Shown one piece after another: positions 6,643 to 13,082 of a DNA stretch of 13,082 nucleotides. Below the pieces are notes generated by a model, which had not been told where the DNA came from, searched no databases, and saw nothing but the letters and a program-made list of their open reading frames with translations. Positions within the stretch are counted from its first letter, which is position 1. Each line of letters opens with the position of its first letter. The position numbers and the translations under genes are program-made. Source of the DNA: JBGPIT01 sp041485125 (GTDB taxonomy: Bacteria; Desulfobacterota; Binatia; UTPRO1); NCBI GenBank assembly GCA_041485125.1, contig JBGPIT010000105.1, positions 1-13,082 on the forward strand, given 5' to 3'.

Positions 6643-8049
6643 TTGACCCAGAAAGTTCTGGTCGTCGGTCTCGACTCGGCGCCGCCCCGCTTGATGTTCG
6701 ACGTCTTCCGCCGCGAGATGCCGACGCTCTCGGAGCTGATCGCGCGCGGCGCCCACGGCCGGTTGGCGAGCACGAATCCGCCGATCACGGTGCCGGCGTG
6801 GACCTCGATGATGTCGAGCAAGGACCCCGGCCAGCTCGGGTTCTACGGATTCCGGAACCGCAAGGACCACTCGTACGACGGTTACGCGTTCGCCAACTCG
6901 GCGCTGGTGCACGAGCCGCGGATGTGGGACCTGCTCGGCGACGCCGGCAAACGCTCGATCATCCTCGGCGTGCCGCAGACCTATCCGCCGCGGCCGCTGA
7001 ACGGCGAGATGGTGACCTGCTTCCTCACGCCGTCGACCAAAGCGCAGTACACCTACCCGGAGTCGTTGAAAGCGGAGGTCGAGCGCGTCGCGGACGGCTA
7101 CGTGCTGGATGTCGACGACTTCCGCACGCCGCACAAGGAGGCGCTGCTCGAGCGCGTCTACACCAAGACCCGCAAGCACTGGGCCGTCGCGAAGCACCTG
7201 ATCGCGACGCACGAGTGGGACTATTTCATGATGGTCGAGATGGGCCTCGACCGGATCCATCACGGCTTCTGGAGCTACATGGACCCCGAGCACCGGAAGT
7301 TCGAGCCCGGCAATCCCTTCGAGCAGGCGATCCGCGACTACTATCGCTACCTCGACGGCGAGCTCGCCGCGCTGCTCGCGCTGGTGCCGCGCGACACGAT
7401 CGTGCTGGTCGTCTCCGATCATGGCTCGAAGAAGATGGAGGGCGGCATCTGTTTCAACGAGTGGCTCATCCAGCAGGGCTACCTCACGTTGAAGGACCCG
7501 CCCTCGACGCCGACGCCGATCGGGAAGGTCGCGATCGATTGGTCGCGCACGAAAGCGTGGGGCGATGGCGGCTACTACGGCCGCTTGTTCATGAACGTGA
7601 AGGGCCGCGAGCCCGAGGGCATCGTCGATCCCAAGGACTACGAGCGTGTGCGCAACGACCTCATCGCCGGCATCGAGGCCATCGTCGACGACCACGGGAA
7701 GCCGATCGGCTCCAAGGCCTACCGCCCCGAGGACATCTACAAGAGCGTGCGCGGCGTCGCGCCCGATCTGATCGTCTACTTCGGCGATCTCAACTGGCGC
7801 TCGGTCGGCGCAGTCGGCATGGGCAGCATCTACACTTTCGAGAACGACACCGGGCCCGACGAGGCGAACCACGACTGGCACGGCATCTTCGTGATGTCGC
7901 GCGCCGGCGGCTCGGGCCCGCTGCGCGGCGATCTCGGCGAGGTCTCGATCTACGACGTCGCGCCGACGTTGCTCTCGCTCTACGGCTGCCCGGTTCCGGC
8001 CGACATGATCGGCCGGTCACTGCTGCCGTCCGACGCCAGCCGAGGTTGA
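6643..8049 (+). CDS. Alkaline-phosphatase-superfamily phosphodiesterase (type I PDE/nucleotide pyrophosphatase family, PF01663)
   Basis: This 468-residue protein has the full two-metal active site of the superfamily: D11 (VVGLDSAPP), nucleophile T54 (VPAWTSMM), D203 and H207 (GLDRIHHGFW), D259-H260 (VSDHGSK) and H413 (NHDWHGIF). The family hydrolyses phosphodiester or phosphate bonds using paired metals, usually Zn. There is no signal peptide, since the first strand begins at residue 4, so it is probably cytoplasmic. The TTG start at 6643 is supported by GGAGGA at 6628-6633 with a 9-nt spacer and by the conserved first strand beginning right after it. The C-terminus stops soon after the MIGRSLLP segment, without the Glu-rich tail ending in LGY[ILV] that many relatives carry. 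The CobW-type GTPase gene starts 4 nt downstream. Possible substrates are nucleotide sugars, phospholipids or glycan phosphodiesters; the sequence does not choose among them. Confidence 0.88.
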   Translation: MTQKVLVVGLDSAPPRLMFDVFRREMPTLSELIARGAHGRLASTNPPITVPAWTSMMSSKDPGQLGFYGFRNRKDHSYDGYAFANSALVHEPRMWDLLGDAGKRSIILGVPQTYPPRPLNGEMVTCFLTPSTKAQYTYPESLKAEVERVADGYVLDVDDFRTPHKEALLERVYTKTRKHWAVAKHLIATHEWDYFMMVEMGLDRIHHGFWSYMDPEHRKFEPGNPFEQAIRDYYRYLDGELAALLALVPRDTIVLVVSDHGSKKMEGGICFNEWLIQQGYLTLKDPPSTPTPIGKVAIDWSRTKAWGDGGYYGRLFMNVKGREPEGIVDPKDYERVRNDLIAGIEAIVDDHGKPIGSKAYRPEDIYKSVRGVAPDLIVYFGDLNWRSVGAVGMGSIYTFENDTGPDEANHDWHGIFVMSRAGGSGPLRGDLGEVSIYDVAPTLLSLYGCPVPADMIGRSLLPSDASRG

Positions 8050-8053
8050 GCTC

Positions 8054-9028
8054 GTGCGGCACGTTGCGGTCGATATCGTCACCGGCTTCCTCGGGAGCGG
8101 GAAGACGACGCTCTTGCGCCACGTGCTCGACCACGGGCTCAAGGGCAAGCCGGTCGCGCTGGTCGTCAACGAGATCGGCGACGTCGGCATCGACGGCAAG
8201 GTCGTCACCGGCCTCGAGTACGTCGAGAAGATGGTCGAGCTCTCGAGCGGCTGCATCTGCTGCTCGATCGACGAGTACCGTTTCGACCTCGCGATCCAGG
8301 AGCTCATCGAGACCGTCCAGCCGCACCTGATCATCATCGAGTCGACGGGTCTCGCCGATCCCGATCCGCTGGCGTACCGGGTGAAGAGCGCGGGTCTGAA
8401 TCTCGACGCCATCATCACGGTCGTCGACACGCTGAACGTCGAACGCTTCCTCGCCGAGACCGAGGTCGCGAAGGCGCAGATCGCCGCCGCCGACTTCTTG
8501 GTCGTCAACAAGATCGATCTCGTCGGCGCGCCCGAGCTGGCGCGCGTCGAGCGGCGGCTCGCGAAGCTCAACCCGCGCGCCCTGCAGCTCCAGAGCGTGC
8601 GCGGCGGCCTGGACTCGGATCTCTTGTTCGCGACCGGCGTGGCATCGTTCCGCGAGCGCGCGCGCGAGGGAGTCGCGACCTCGGACCATCTGCATCAGGA
8701 CGCCTTTGCGTCGTTCGTCTACGAGACCACGGCGGCGCTCGATCAGACCGCCTTCGAGCGGGTTCTCGACCGGCTGCCCGACGACATCATTCGCGCCAAG
8801 GGCATCGTCCGCTTCGTCGGACGCGACTGGCATTGTCTCTTCAACGTCACGTGCGGGCGCTCCGAGCTGAGCTGGCTCAAGCTCCCGGACGCACCCGCGA
8901 CGAACCAAGCGGTCTTCATCGGCCGTCATCTCGACCGGCATCGGGCCGGCGTTCTCGACGCGCTCCGCCGCTGCGAGCGACGGGATCGGGACGACCACGA
9001 GGACGTACGACAGGGGGAACCGCAATGA
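8054..9028 (+). CDS. CobW/G3E-family GTPase, putative metallochaperone
   Basis: This 324-residue protein is a complete G3E GTPase. Walker A is GFLGSGKTT (residues 11-19). NEIGDVGID (39-47) contains the family Glu. The metal-binding CxCC motif is C67-I-C69-C70. ESTGLADP (96-103) is the switch II region with the G3E Glu, and NKID (152-155) is the guanine-specificity motif. The C-terminal part (from about residue 215) matches the CobW C-terminal domain, including RAKGIVRF. Members use GTP hydrolysis to deliver Zn, Co, Ni or Fe to client enzymes. It begins with GTG, 4 nt after the phosphodiesterase stop, with GAGG 8 nt upstream. Its nearest neighbour is a metal-dependent enzyme, so that phosphodiesterase is the obvious candidate client (inference). 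There are no cobalamin or nitrile-hydratase genes nearby. The charged, His/Asp-containing tail after residue 305 is variable in the family. Confidence 0.9.
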   Translation: MRHVAVDIVTGFLGSGKTTLLRHVLDHGLKGKPVALVVNEIGDVGIDGKVVTGLEYVEKMVELSSGCICCSIDEYRFDLAIQELIETVQPHLIIIESTGLADPDPLAYRVKSAGLNLDAIITVVDTLNVERFLAETEVAKAQIAAADFLVVNKIDLVGAPELARVERRLAKLNPRALQLQSVRGGLDSDLLFATGVASFRERAREGVATSDHLHQDAFASFVYETTAALDQTAFERVLDRLPDDIIRAKGIVRFVGRDWHCLFNVTCGRSELSWLKLPDAPATNQAVFIGRHLDRHRAGVLDALRRCERRDRDDHEDVRQGEPQ

Positions 9029-9150
9029 GCAGCACCGAAAAGAAGCCCGAGACCCAAGAGCCGCCCGCACCACCGCCGCCCGCCGAGGGGTACAGCCCCG
9101 AGGAGGAGGCAGAAGTGCAGAAGCGACTCGAGGATCTCGGCTACATCTAG
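9025..9150 (+). CDS. 41-aa peptide resembling the detached C-terminal tail of sulfatase/phosphodiesterase proteins
   Basis: The ATG overlaps the GTPase stop codon (ATGA) and has its own Shine-Dalgarno sequence, AGGGGGA at 9012-9018, with a 6-nt spacer; its stop overlaps the AGGAGG of wbpA. The sequence has a charged start (MSSTEKKPETQEPP), a proline run (PPAPPPPAEGY), and then SPEEEAEVQKRLEDLGYI to the end. That last segment should form one short amphipathic helix. From family knowledge, many sulfatases and related alkaline-phosphatase-superfamily proteins end in just such an acidic helix with RLxxLGY[ILV]. Here it is encoded separately, two genes after a family member that lacks it. The protein is soluble, with no Cys or His. 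Function is unknown; an adaptor or complementing tail for the phosphodiesterase or its GTPase is a hypothesis. Confidence 0.72.
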   Translation: MSSTEKKPETQEPPAPPPPAEGYSPEEEAEVQKRLEDLGYI

Positions 9151-9159
9151 GAGGAATCC

Positions 9160-10455
9160 ATGGAAATCTTGGACAAAATTCGGGAACGCAAGGCGCGGAC
9201 GGGCGTGATCGGCCTCGGCTACGTCGGACTGCCGCTCGCCATCGAGTTCGCCCACGCCGGCTTCCATGCCGTCGGCATCGACGTCGACAAGCGGAAGGTT
9301 GACGCGATCACCGCCGGGACCTCCTACATCGTCGACACCAGCAACGAAGAGGTCGCCTCGCTGGTCGCGACCGGGCGCCTGAAGGCGACCACCGACTTCA
9401 AGGTCATCGAGCAGCTCGACTCGATCAACATCTGCGTACCGACGCCGCTGCGGAAGACCAAAGACCCGGACATGACCTTCATCCTGGCCGCGGTCGCGGA
9501 GATCAAGAAGTATCTCCAGCCCGGCCAGTTGATCATCCTCGAGTCGACCACGTACCCGGGAACCACCGAAGAGGTCGTCCTGCCCGCGCTCGAGGAGTCC
9601 GGCCTGCGCGTCGGCGAGGACTTCTTTTTGGCGTTCTCCCCCGAGCGCATCGATCCCGGCAACAAGCGGTTCAACACCCGCAACATCCCGAAGGTGGTGG
9701 GCGGCGTCACCGCGCGCTGCACCCAAGTCGCGAAAACGCTCTATGAGCAGAGCATCGAAACGGTCGTGCCGGTCTCGTCGACGCGCGTCGCCGAGATGGT
9801 GAAGCTCCTCGAGAACACCTTCCGCAGCGTCAACATCGGCCTGGTGAACGAGCTCGCGCTGATGTCCGCGAAGCTCGGCATCAACGTCTGGGAAGTGATC
9901 GATGCCGCCGCGACCAAGCCGTTCGGCTTCATGCCGTTCTATCCCGGCCCGGGGCTCGGCGGGCACTGCATTCCGATCGATCCGTTCTACCTCGGCTGGA
10001 AAGCCAAGATGAACGGCTTCGAGCCGCGCTTCATCGAGCTCGCCGGCCAGATCAACGAGGCCATGCCGAAGTTCGTCGTCGACAAGGTGAGCGACGCGCT
10101 GAACGGCGACAGCAAGGCCGTGCGCAACGCCAAGATCCACATCCTCGGTGTCGCCTACAAGAAGGACGTGAACGACGTGCGCGAGTCGCCGTCGCTGCAC
10201 GTCATGAAGATGCTGATGGACAAGGGCGCGAGGCTCACCTACAGCGACCCGTTCGTCCCGGAGATCCGCGAGGAAGGGCTGGAGATGAAGGCGATCCCGG
10301 TCCGGGAGGCGCTCGAGGCCGGCACTGACTGCGTCGTTCTGCTGACCGACCACACCGGCTTCAACTACTCCGAGATCGTCCATCTCGCACCGTTGATCGT
10401 CGATACGCGGAACGCGCTCCGCGATTTCATCGGCGGCAACATTCAGCGTCTCTAA
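9160..10455 (+). CDS. wbpA: UDP-N-acetylglucosamine 6-dehydrogenase (WbpA-like nucleotide sugar dehydrogenase)
   Basis: This 431-residue protein oxidises the C6 hydroxyl of a UDP-hexose to a uronic acid in two NAD+-dependent steps. The N-terminal Rossmann motif is GLGYVG (18-23). ESTTYPGTTE and FSPERIDPGN are the family signatures of the NAD domain. The central helix carries the conserved EMVKLLENT with K215 and N219, and the catalytic cysteine is C270 in PGLGGHCIPIDP. The C-terminal UDP-binding domain includes GVAYKKDVNDVRESPS. The GGHCIPIDPFYLGWK region and the ENTFRSVNIGLVNE helix fit the WbpA/UDP-GlcNAc group better than the Ugd/UDP-glucose group, but substrate choice from sequence alone is not certain. 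AGGAGG at 9149-9154 sits 5 nt before the ATG and overlaps the stop of the 41-aa gene. Its product would be UDP-GlcNAcA or a similar precursor for the surface glycan. WbpB/D/E partners are not in the window. Confidence 0.92.
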   Translation: MEILDKIRERKARTGVIGLGYVGLPLAIEFAHAGFHAVGIDVDKRKVDAITAGTSYIVDTSNEEVASLVATGRLKATTDFKVIEQLDSINICVPTPLRKTKDPDMTFILAAVAEIKKYLQPGQLIILESTTYPGTTEEVVLPALEESGLRVGEDFFLAFSPERIDPGNKRFNTRNIPKVVGGVTARCTQVAKTLYEQSIETVVPVSSTRVAEMVKLLENTFRSVNIGLVNELALMSAKLGINVWEVIDAAATKPFGFMPFYPGPGLGGHCIPIDPFYLGWKAKMNGFEPRFIELAGQINEAMPKFVVDKVSDALNGDSKAVRNAKIHILGVAYKKDVNDVRESPSLHVMKMLMDKGARLTYSDPFVPEIREEGLEMKAIPVREALEAGTDCVVLLTDHTGFNYSEIVHLAPLIVDTRNALRDFIGGNIQRL

Positions 10456-10459
10456 TCGA

Positions 10460-11689
10460 ATGGCTCAGCGCTCGCGACGGAGGGCGCTGCCGAGCGCCTG
10501 GCCGATCGCGGGCGGGCGCATCACGGTCGGCCTCGTCGTCGGGAAGCTGACCGAAGGCGCGACGCAGCGGCAGCTGGTCGCGCTCGCCCGTGGTTTGGAC
10601 CGCCGCCGTCACGCGGTGGTGGTGTACTGCCTGTCGGCGCACCTGCAGCCCCATGGTCCGCAGCTCGAGGCGGAGGGGCACGTCGTGCGCCAGATCCACG
10701 GGCGTTCGGATACCCGCCGGCTGGTAGCGCTCGCGCGCGCGCTCCGGCGCGACGGCATCGACATCGTGCACGGCTTCGGCTGGAGCGGCGGCGCCTACGC
10801 GTCGCTCGCGGCGCGGCTGGCGCGGATCGTGACCGTCGTCGCCTCGGTGCCGCGGACGGCGGACCGGGGCTCGGGAGCGACCGGCTACGTCCGCGGCGAG
10901 GCGCTCCGGCGCGCGACGGTGGTGCTGGCGGAGTCGCACGCCGAGGCCACGCGTCTGCACGTCGCGTTCGCGGTGCCGCGCGAACGCCTTCGGATCGTCT
11001 ACGACGGGGTCGCGCTGGCGCGCTTCCGGGTGCCGACGCGTTTCGAAGGGCTCCGCGACCGAGTGCGCGGCGGACCGGCGGTGATCGCGGCGAGCGCGCC
11101 GTGGACCTCCGACCAGGCGCGCGCAACGCTCACGACCGCGGCGGTCGCCGTGCTGGCCGCCCGCCCGGATGCGCGCTTCGTCTGGTTCGTGCCCCGCGAG
11201 CACGCCGCCGCGACCGATGCGTGGTCGCGCGCCCAGGGATTCCCGGCGACGCTCGTGACCGACGCCGACGGGCGCGCCCGCGACCTCGGCCATACGACCG
11301 TGCTGTGGGCCGTCGGATCGGAGCGGACGGTGCTGACGTGCATCGTCGAGACGATGGCCGCGGGCCGCGCCGTGATCGCGAGCCGGAGCGCCGACAGCGA
11401 GCGCATCATCCTCGACGGCGCGACGGGCCTCCTCTGCGAACCCGGCAACGCCGGCGCTCTCGCGGCCGCCACCATCGAGCTCGTGCACGACGGCGGCCGT
11501 CGTCGCGAGCTCGGGCACGCGGCCCGCGGCCGCGCCGAGCGCTGCTTCTCGGTGACGCAGCTCGTGGCGGACGTCGCGGCGGTTTATCAGCACGCGCTCC
11601 TCGGCTTGATCGGCGCCGAGCCGGCGCCGGACGCCGCTGCCGACCCTGCCGCGCTCGTCGGTCCGGCCTCCCTCGCGAAGGACCGCTGA
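10460..11689 (+). CDS. Glycosyltransferase, GT-B fold, divergent GT4/GT1 group
   Basis: This 409-residue protein begins at ATG 4 nt after the wbpA stop, without a clear ribosome binding site. The N-terminal domain has the GT4-like first strand ITVGLVVGKLTEGATQRQLV and the following DIVHGFGWSGGAYAS segment. The mid-protein linker RLRIVYDGVALARF matches the conserved P-x-x-R-x-x-V-I-x-N-G-V region. The C-terminal nucleotide-binding part contains VETMAAGRAVIAS and ILDGATGLLCEPGN, equivalent to EAMAAGxPVVA and the GxxGxLxxPxD motif. The first Glu of the usual E-x7-E pair is not clearly in place, since ERTVLTCIVE gives a one-residue longer spacing, so catalysis may differ or the enzyme may be weak. 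The last 40 residues are Ala/Pro-rich. It would transfer a sugar during glycan assembly in the cytoplasm; donor and acceptor are unknown. Confidence 0.83.
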   Translation: MAQRSRRRALPSAWPIAGGRITVGLVVGKLTEGATQRQLVALARGLDRRRHAVVVYCLSAHLQPHGPQLEAEGHVVRQIHGRSDTRRLVALARALRRDGIDIVHGFGWSGGAYASLAARLARIVTVVASVPRTADRGSGATGYVRGEALRRATVVLAESHAEATRLHVAFAVPRERLRIVYDGVALARFRVPTRFEGLRDRVRGGPAVIAASAPWTSDQARATLTTAAVAVLAARPDARFVWFVPREHAAATDAWSRAQGFPATLVTDADGRARDLGHTTVLWAVGSERTVLTCIVETMAAGRAVIASRSADSERIILDGATGLLCEPGNAGALAAATIELVHDGGRRRELGHAARGRAERCFSVTQLVADVAAVYQHALLGLIGAEPAPDAAADPAALVGPASLAKDR

Positions 11690-11785
11690 CACATGCCATA
11701 CGCTTCCGCATGGCGAACACGCTAGCGCGGCCCGTCGCCGCCTGCGTCATTTCGATACGACCGGCGGGCATGCGTAGTGGCATAG

Positions 11786-11798
11786 CGCAAGGCTTGCG
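11786..11798. promoter_or_regulatory. Perfect short inverted repeat upstream of the exported-protein gene, possible operator
   Basis: CGCAAG-G-CTTGCG is a perfect 6-1-6 palindrome. It sits about 55 bp upstream of the candidate -10 box for the exported protein. Such length is at the limit of chance in GC-rich DNA, so a regulator binding site is only a possibility. Confidence 0.25.
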
Positions 11799-11852
11799 AT
11801 TTTCACCGGTGCGCCGTATCTTTTTTCAGATGCAAAGTAACTTGATGTGCTT

Positions 11853-11858
11853 TATACT
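11853..11858 (+). promoter_or_regulatory. Candidate -10 box (TATACT) of the exported-protein gene
   Basis: TATACT matches the sigma70 -10 consensus at five of six bases and lies in the only clearly AT-rich stretch of the window (about 11798-11858, with a TTTTTT run). It is about 70 nt upstream of the ATG at 11928. No good -35 hexamer is found at 16-18 nt spacing, so an activator or alternative sigma factor may be needed. Confidence 0.42.
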
Positions 11859-11927
11859 CCCGCGAACTTGAACCCTACCCGGACCTCACCGGACCGGAAC
11901 CCTGTCGCTCAAAGGAGGGCGTCACTC

Positions 11928-12989
11928 ATGAAGTCTTCGAAGTACATCGTGCTCGCTGCGGCCATGATCCTCAGTGCATCGGCGGCACACGCGGCAACCG
12001 TCAACATCACCAACTGTACGGCGGCTCCCGTCACCAAGGTCGGCAGCAAGACCATCATCAACGCACCTGGTGACGACGTCGTCATCAAGTGTCCGTTGAT
12101 GGCCTTGACCAACACCGACAAGGTCGCGATCACCGCGAACTCGATCACAGTCGATGGCGGCAGCACCGGCTCGATCACGGCGCCTGGCAAAGGCACCGCG
12201 CTCGAATTGACCGCGGCCGCTGGCATCACGATCGACAGCGCCGACGTGATCGCCGCGAACCCCAACGGCAAGATGAACATCACTGCCGGCGGAAACATCA
12301 ACGTCACCAGCAGCAGCCATCTGGAGGCCGGCGACATCATGAAGGTGCTCTGCACCGGTGCCGGTTGTTCGATCAACGTCACCAACTCGGCGATCGACGG
12401 CAGCCAGATCTTCATCACCGCCGACGGCGACGTCACGATGAGCCCGACGTCGTCGATCACGACGCACAGCCCGCGCGACCTGATCGTCATCGTGTCGAAT
12501 CACGGTAACGTGCTCTTGGCCGGCGTCGGTCTCGGTCTCGGCACCTCGTGCTGCGCGCAAGCGCTGGCGACGTGCGCCAACCCCAACAGCCCCGACTGTC
12601 CGTACGCGCAAAACGGCCAGATCTGCCTGCCGACGCTCTCGGCGCTTCAAGGCTTCTGCGCGCTCGACTGTGATCAATCACCGAACACGATCGTGCAGGG
12701 CATCGAAGGCAACATCATCATCTCGGCACCGGCCGGAAAGATCGATGTGCACGGCATGCTCATTCACGCCGGCGAGTCCATCACCTTCACCGCGCTCACC
12801 GACGTCAACATGACGGGCGCGGCGATCGACAACTGCGGTCCGAAGACCGGCGTGTTCAGCGTCACCAGCGCGACCTGCCAAGTGGGCGGCGCAACGCTGC
12901 TCGACGACGATCCGGAGAGCGCGCCGACGCTCAACTGCACCGTCAGCGGTGTGGCGACCTTGCTCGGCACCTGCTCCAGCAAGCACTGA
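11928..12989 (+). CDS. Exported Cys-containing beta-solenoid-like protein of unknown function
   Basis: This 353-residue protein has a typical Sec signal peptide: basic start MKSSK, hydrophobic core YIVLAAAMILSASA, and AHA at residues 20-22 as a signal peptidase I site. The ATG at 11928 has AAAGGAGGG 8 nt upstream; an in-frame ATG at 11847 would bury the signal peptide and is unlikely. The mature part is rich in Asn, Thr, Ser, Ile, Val and Gly, with recurring strands such as ITVDGGS, MNITAGGNINVTSSS, IFITADGDVTM and IIISAPAGKIDVHG, separated by roughly 20-25 residues. That suggests a right-handed beta-helix. There are 15 cysteines; seven fall within residues 208-248 (CC, then C's in ATC, PDC, QIC, GFC, LDC), probably a disulfide-rich loop breaking the solenoid. 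I recognise no family. It may be a surface or glycan-binding protein. It appears to have its own promoter and terminator, so its link to the glycan cluster is positional only. Confidence 0.85.
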   Translation: MKSSKYIVLAAAMILSASAAHAATVNITNCTAAPVTKVGSKTIINAPGDDVVIKCPLMALTNTDKVAITANSITVDGGSTGSITAPGKGTALELTAAAGITIDSADVIAANPNGKMNITAGGNINVTSSSHLEAGDIMKVLCTGAGCSINVTNSAIDGSQIFITADGDVTMSPTSSITTHSPRDLIVIVSNHGNVLLAGVGLGLGTSCCAQALATCANPNSPDCPYAQNGQICLPTLSALQGFCALDCDQSPNTIVQGIEGNIIISAPAGKIDVHGMLIHAGESITFTALTDVNMTGAAIDNCGPKTGVFSVTSATCQVGGATLLDDDPESAPTLNCTVSGVATLLGTCSSKH

Positions 12990-13006
12990 TCTGAGATAGT
13001 GCCATG

Positions 13007-13039
13007 GGTGGCGTCGCGGCATCGTGCCGCGACGCCACC
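13007..13039. terminator. Perfect 15-bp stem-loop, probable (bidirectional) terminator
   Basis: GGTGGCGTCGCGGCA pairs perfectly with its reverse complement around the loop TCG, starting 17 nt after the stop of the exported protein. A T/C-rich stretch (ctcttcct) follows on the + strand. It lies 7 nt from the putative stop codon of a convergent minus-strand gene, so it could end transcription from both sides. Confidence 0.75.
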
Positions 13040-13046
13040 GCTCTTC

Positions 13047-13082
13047 CTACTCCGCCGCGTAATACTTCCACCCCGATCCGAC
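13047..13082 (-). CDS. Possible C-terminal end of a convergent gene, cut by the window edge
   Basis: Read on the minus strand, the last 36 nt give an open frame of 11 residues ending VGSGWKYYAAE and then TAG. It is placed directly after the perfect stem-loop, as expected for a convergent gene sharing a terminator. Eleven residues are far too few for identification, and the open frame alone could be chance; the stem-loop position is the main support. Confidence 0.4.
   Translation of the reverse strand, partial: VGSGWKYYAAE

Noticed and set aside
5196..6821. A minus-strand frame of over 500 codons opposite the flippase
   Set aside because: It is Arg/Asp/Glu/His-rich, has no recognisable motif, and mirrors a well-supported flippase; such frames are expected opposite GC-rich genes.
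6487..7881. A minus-strand frame of about 460 codons opposite the phosphodiesterase
   Set aside because: The opposite strand carries every catalytic motif of the phosphodiesterase family; this frame is a compositional shadow.
8926..10383. A minus-strand frame of about 485 codons opposite wbpA
   Set aside because: It covers a clear WbpA-like gene, has low-complexity acidic/basic composition and no family signature.
11695..11714. Imperfect hairpin (GCCAT...ATGGC) just after the GT4 gene
   Set aside because: The stem is short with an internal mismatch and no T run follows, so I do not call it a terminator.
11778..11797. Possible sigma54 promoter (TGGCAT...TTGC)
   Set aside because: The distance between the GG and GC elements is several bases too long for the -24/-12 class.
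1..13082. CRISPR arrays, tRNA or rRNA genes, insertion sequences, long direct repeats
   Set aside because: Reading through the window I saw no regularly spaced repeats, cloverleaf-like sequence, transposase motifs or terminal inverted repeats. No gene-free stretch exceeds 300 nt.

Overview
The window is G+C rich (about two thirds by eye) and, apart from a possible gene end at the right edge, all genes read on the + strand. Codons end mostly in C or G, and long spurious open frames lie opposite the real genes. The gene set (Wzx-type flippase, WbpA-type UDP-sugar dehydrogenase, GT2, GT4 and GT-C glycosyltransferases, a Sec-exported Cys-containing protein) points to a Gram-negative-type bacterium. 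The style fits uncultured deltaproteobacterial-type lineages such as Myxococcota, Desulfobacterota or Binatota, but no marker here settles the taxonomy.

Layout. (1) 1-1013: 3' part of a radical SAM/SPASM enzyme, followed by a strong GC hairpin. (2) 1145-6536: a tight run of six genes: GT2 glycosyltransferase, YdjM-like membrane hydrolase, isoprenylcysteine-methyltransferase-like membrane methyltransferase (probably with a CTG start), a 56-aa protein with a C-terminal membrane segment, a GT-C membrane glycosyltransferase, and a MOP-superfamily flippase. Most junctions overlap by a few bases or have gaps of 2-5 nt, so translational coupling is likely. (3) 6643-9150: an alkaline-phosphatase-superfamily phosphodiesterase (TTG start), a CobW/G3E metallochaperone-type GTPase 4 nt behind it, and a 41-aa peptide whose start overlaps the GTPase stop codon. 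(4) 9160-11689: a WbpA-like UDP-N-acetylglucosamine 6-dehydrogenase and a divergent GT4-type glycosyltransferase. (5) 11690-12989: an AT-richer promoter-like gap and a separately expressed exported protein with beta-solenoid-like, Asn/Thr/Ser-rich sequence and 15 cysteines, closed by a perfect 15-bp terminator-like stem. (6) 13047-13082: possible end of a convergent gene.

Working model (inference): regions 2-4 form a cell-surface glycan locus. WbpA supplies a uronic-acid sugar nucleotide, GT2 and GT4 enzymes assemble on the cytoplasmic face, the flippase moves the lipid-linked unit, and the GT-C enzyme uses a polyprenyl-linked donor on the far side. The most unusual part is the phosphodiesterase-GTPase-peptide trio. 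The GTPase could load metal into the metal-dependent phosphodiesterase. The peptide looks like the C-terminal tail that many sulfatase/phosphodiesterase relatives carry in cis, and this phosphodiesterase lacks it.
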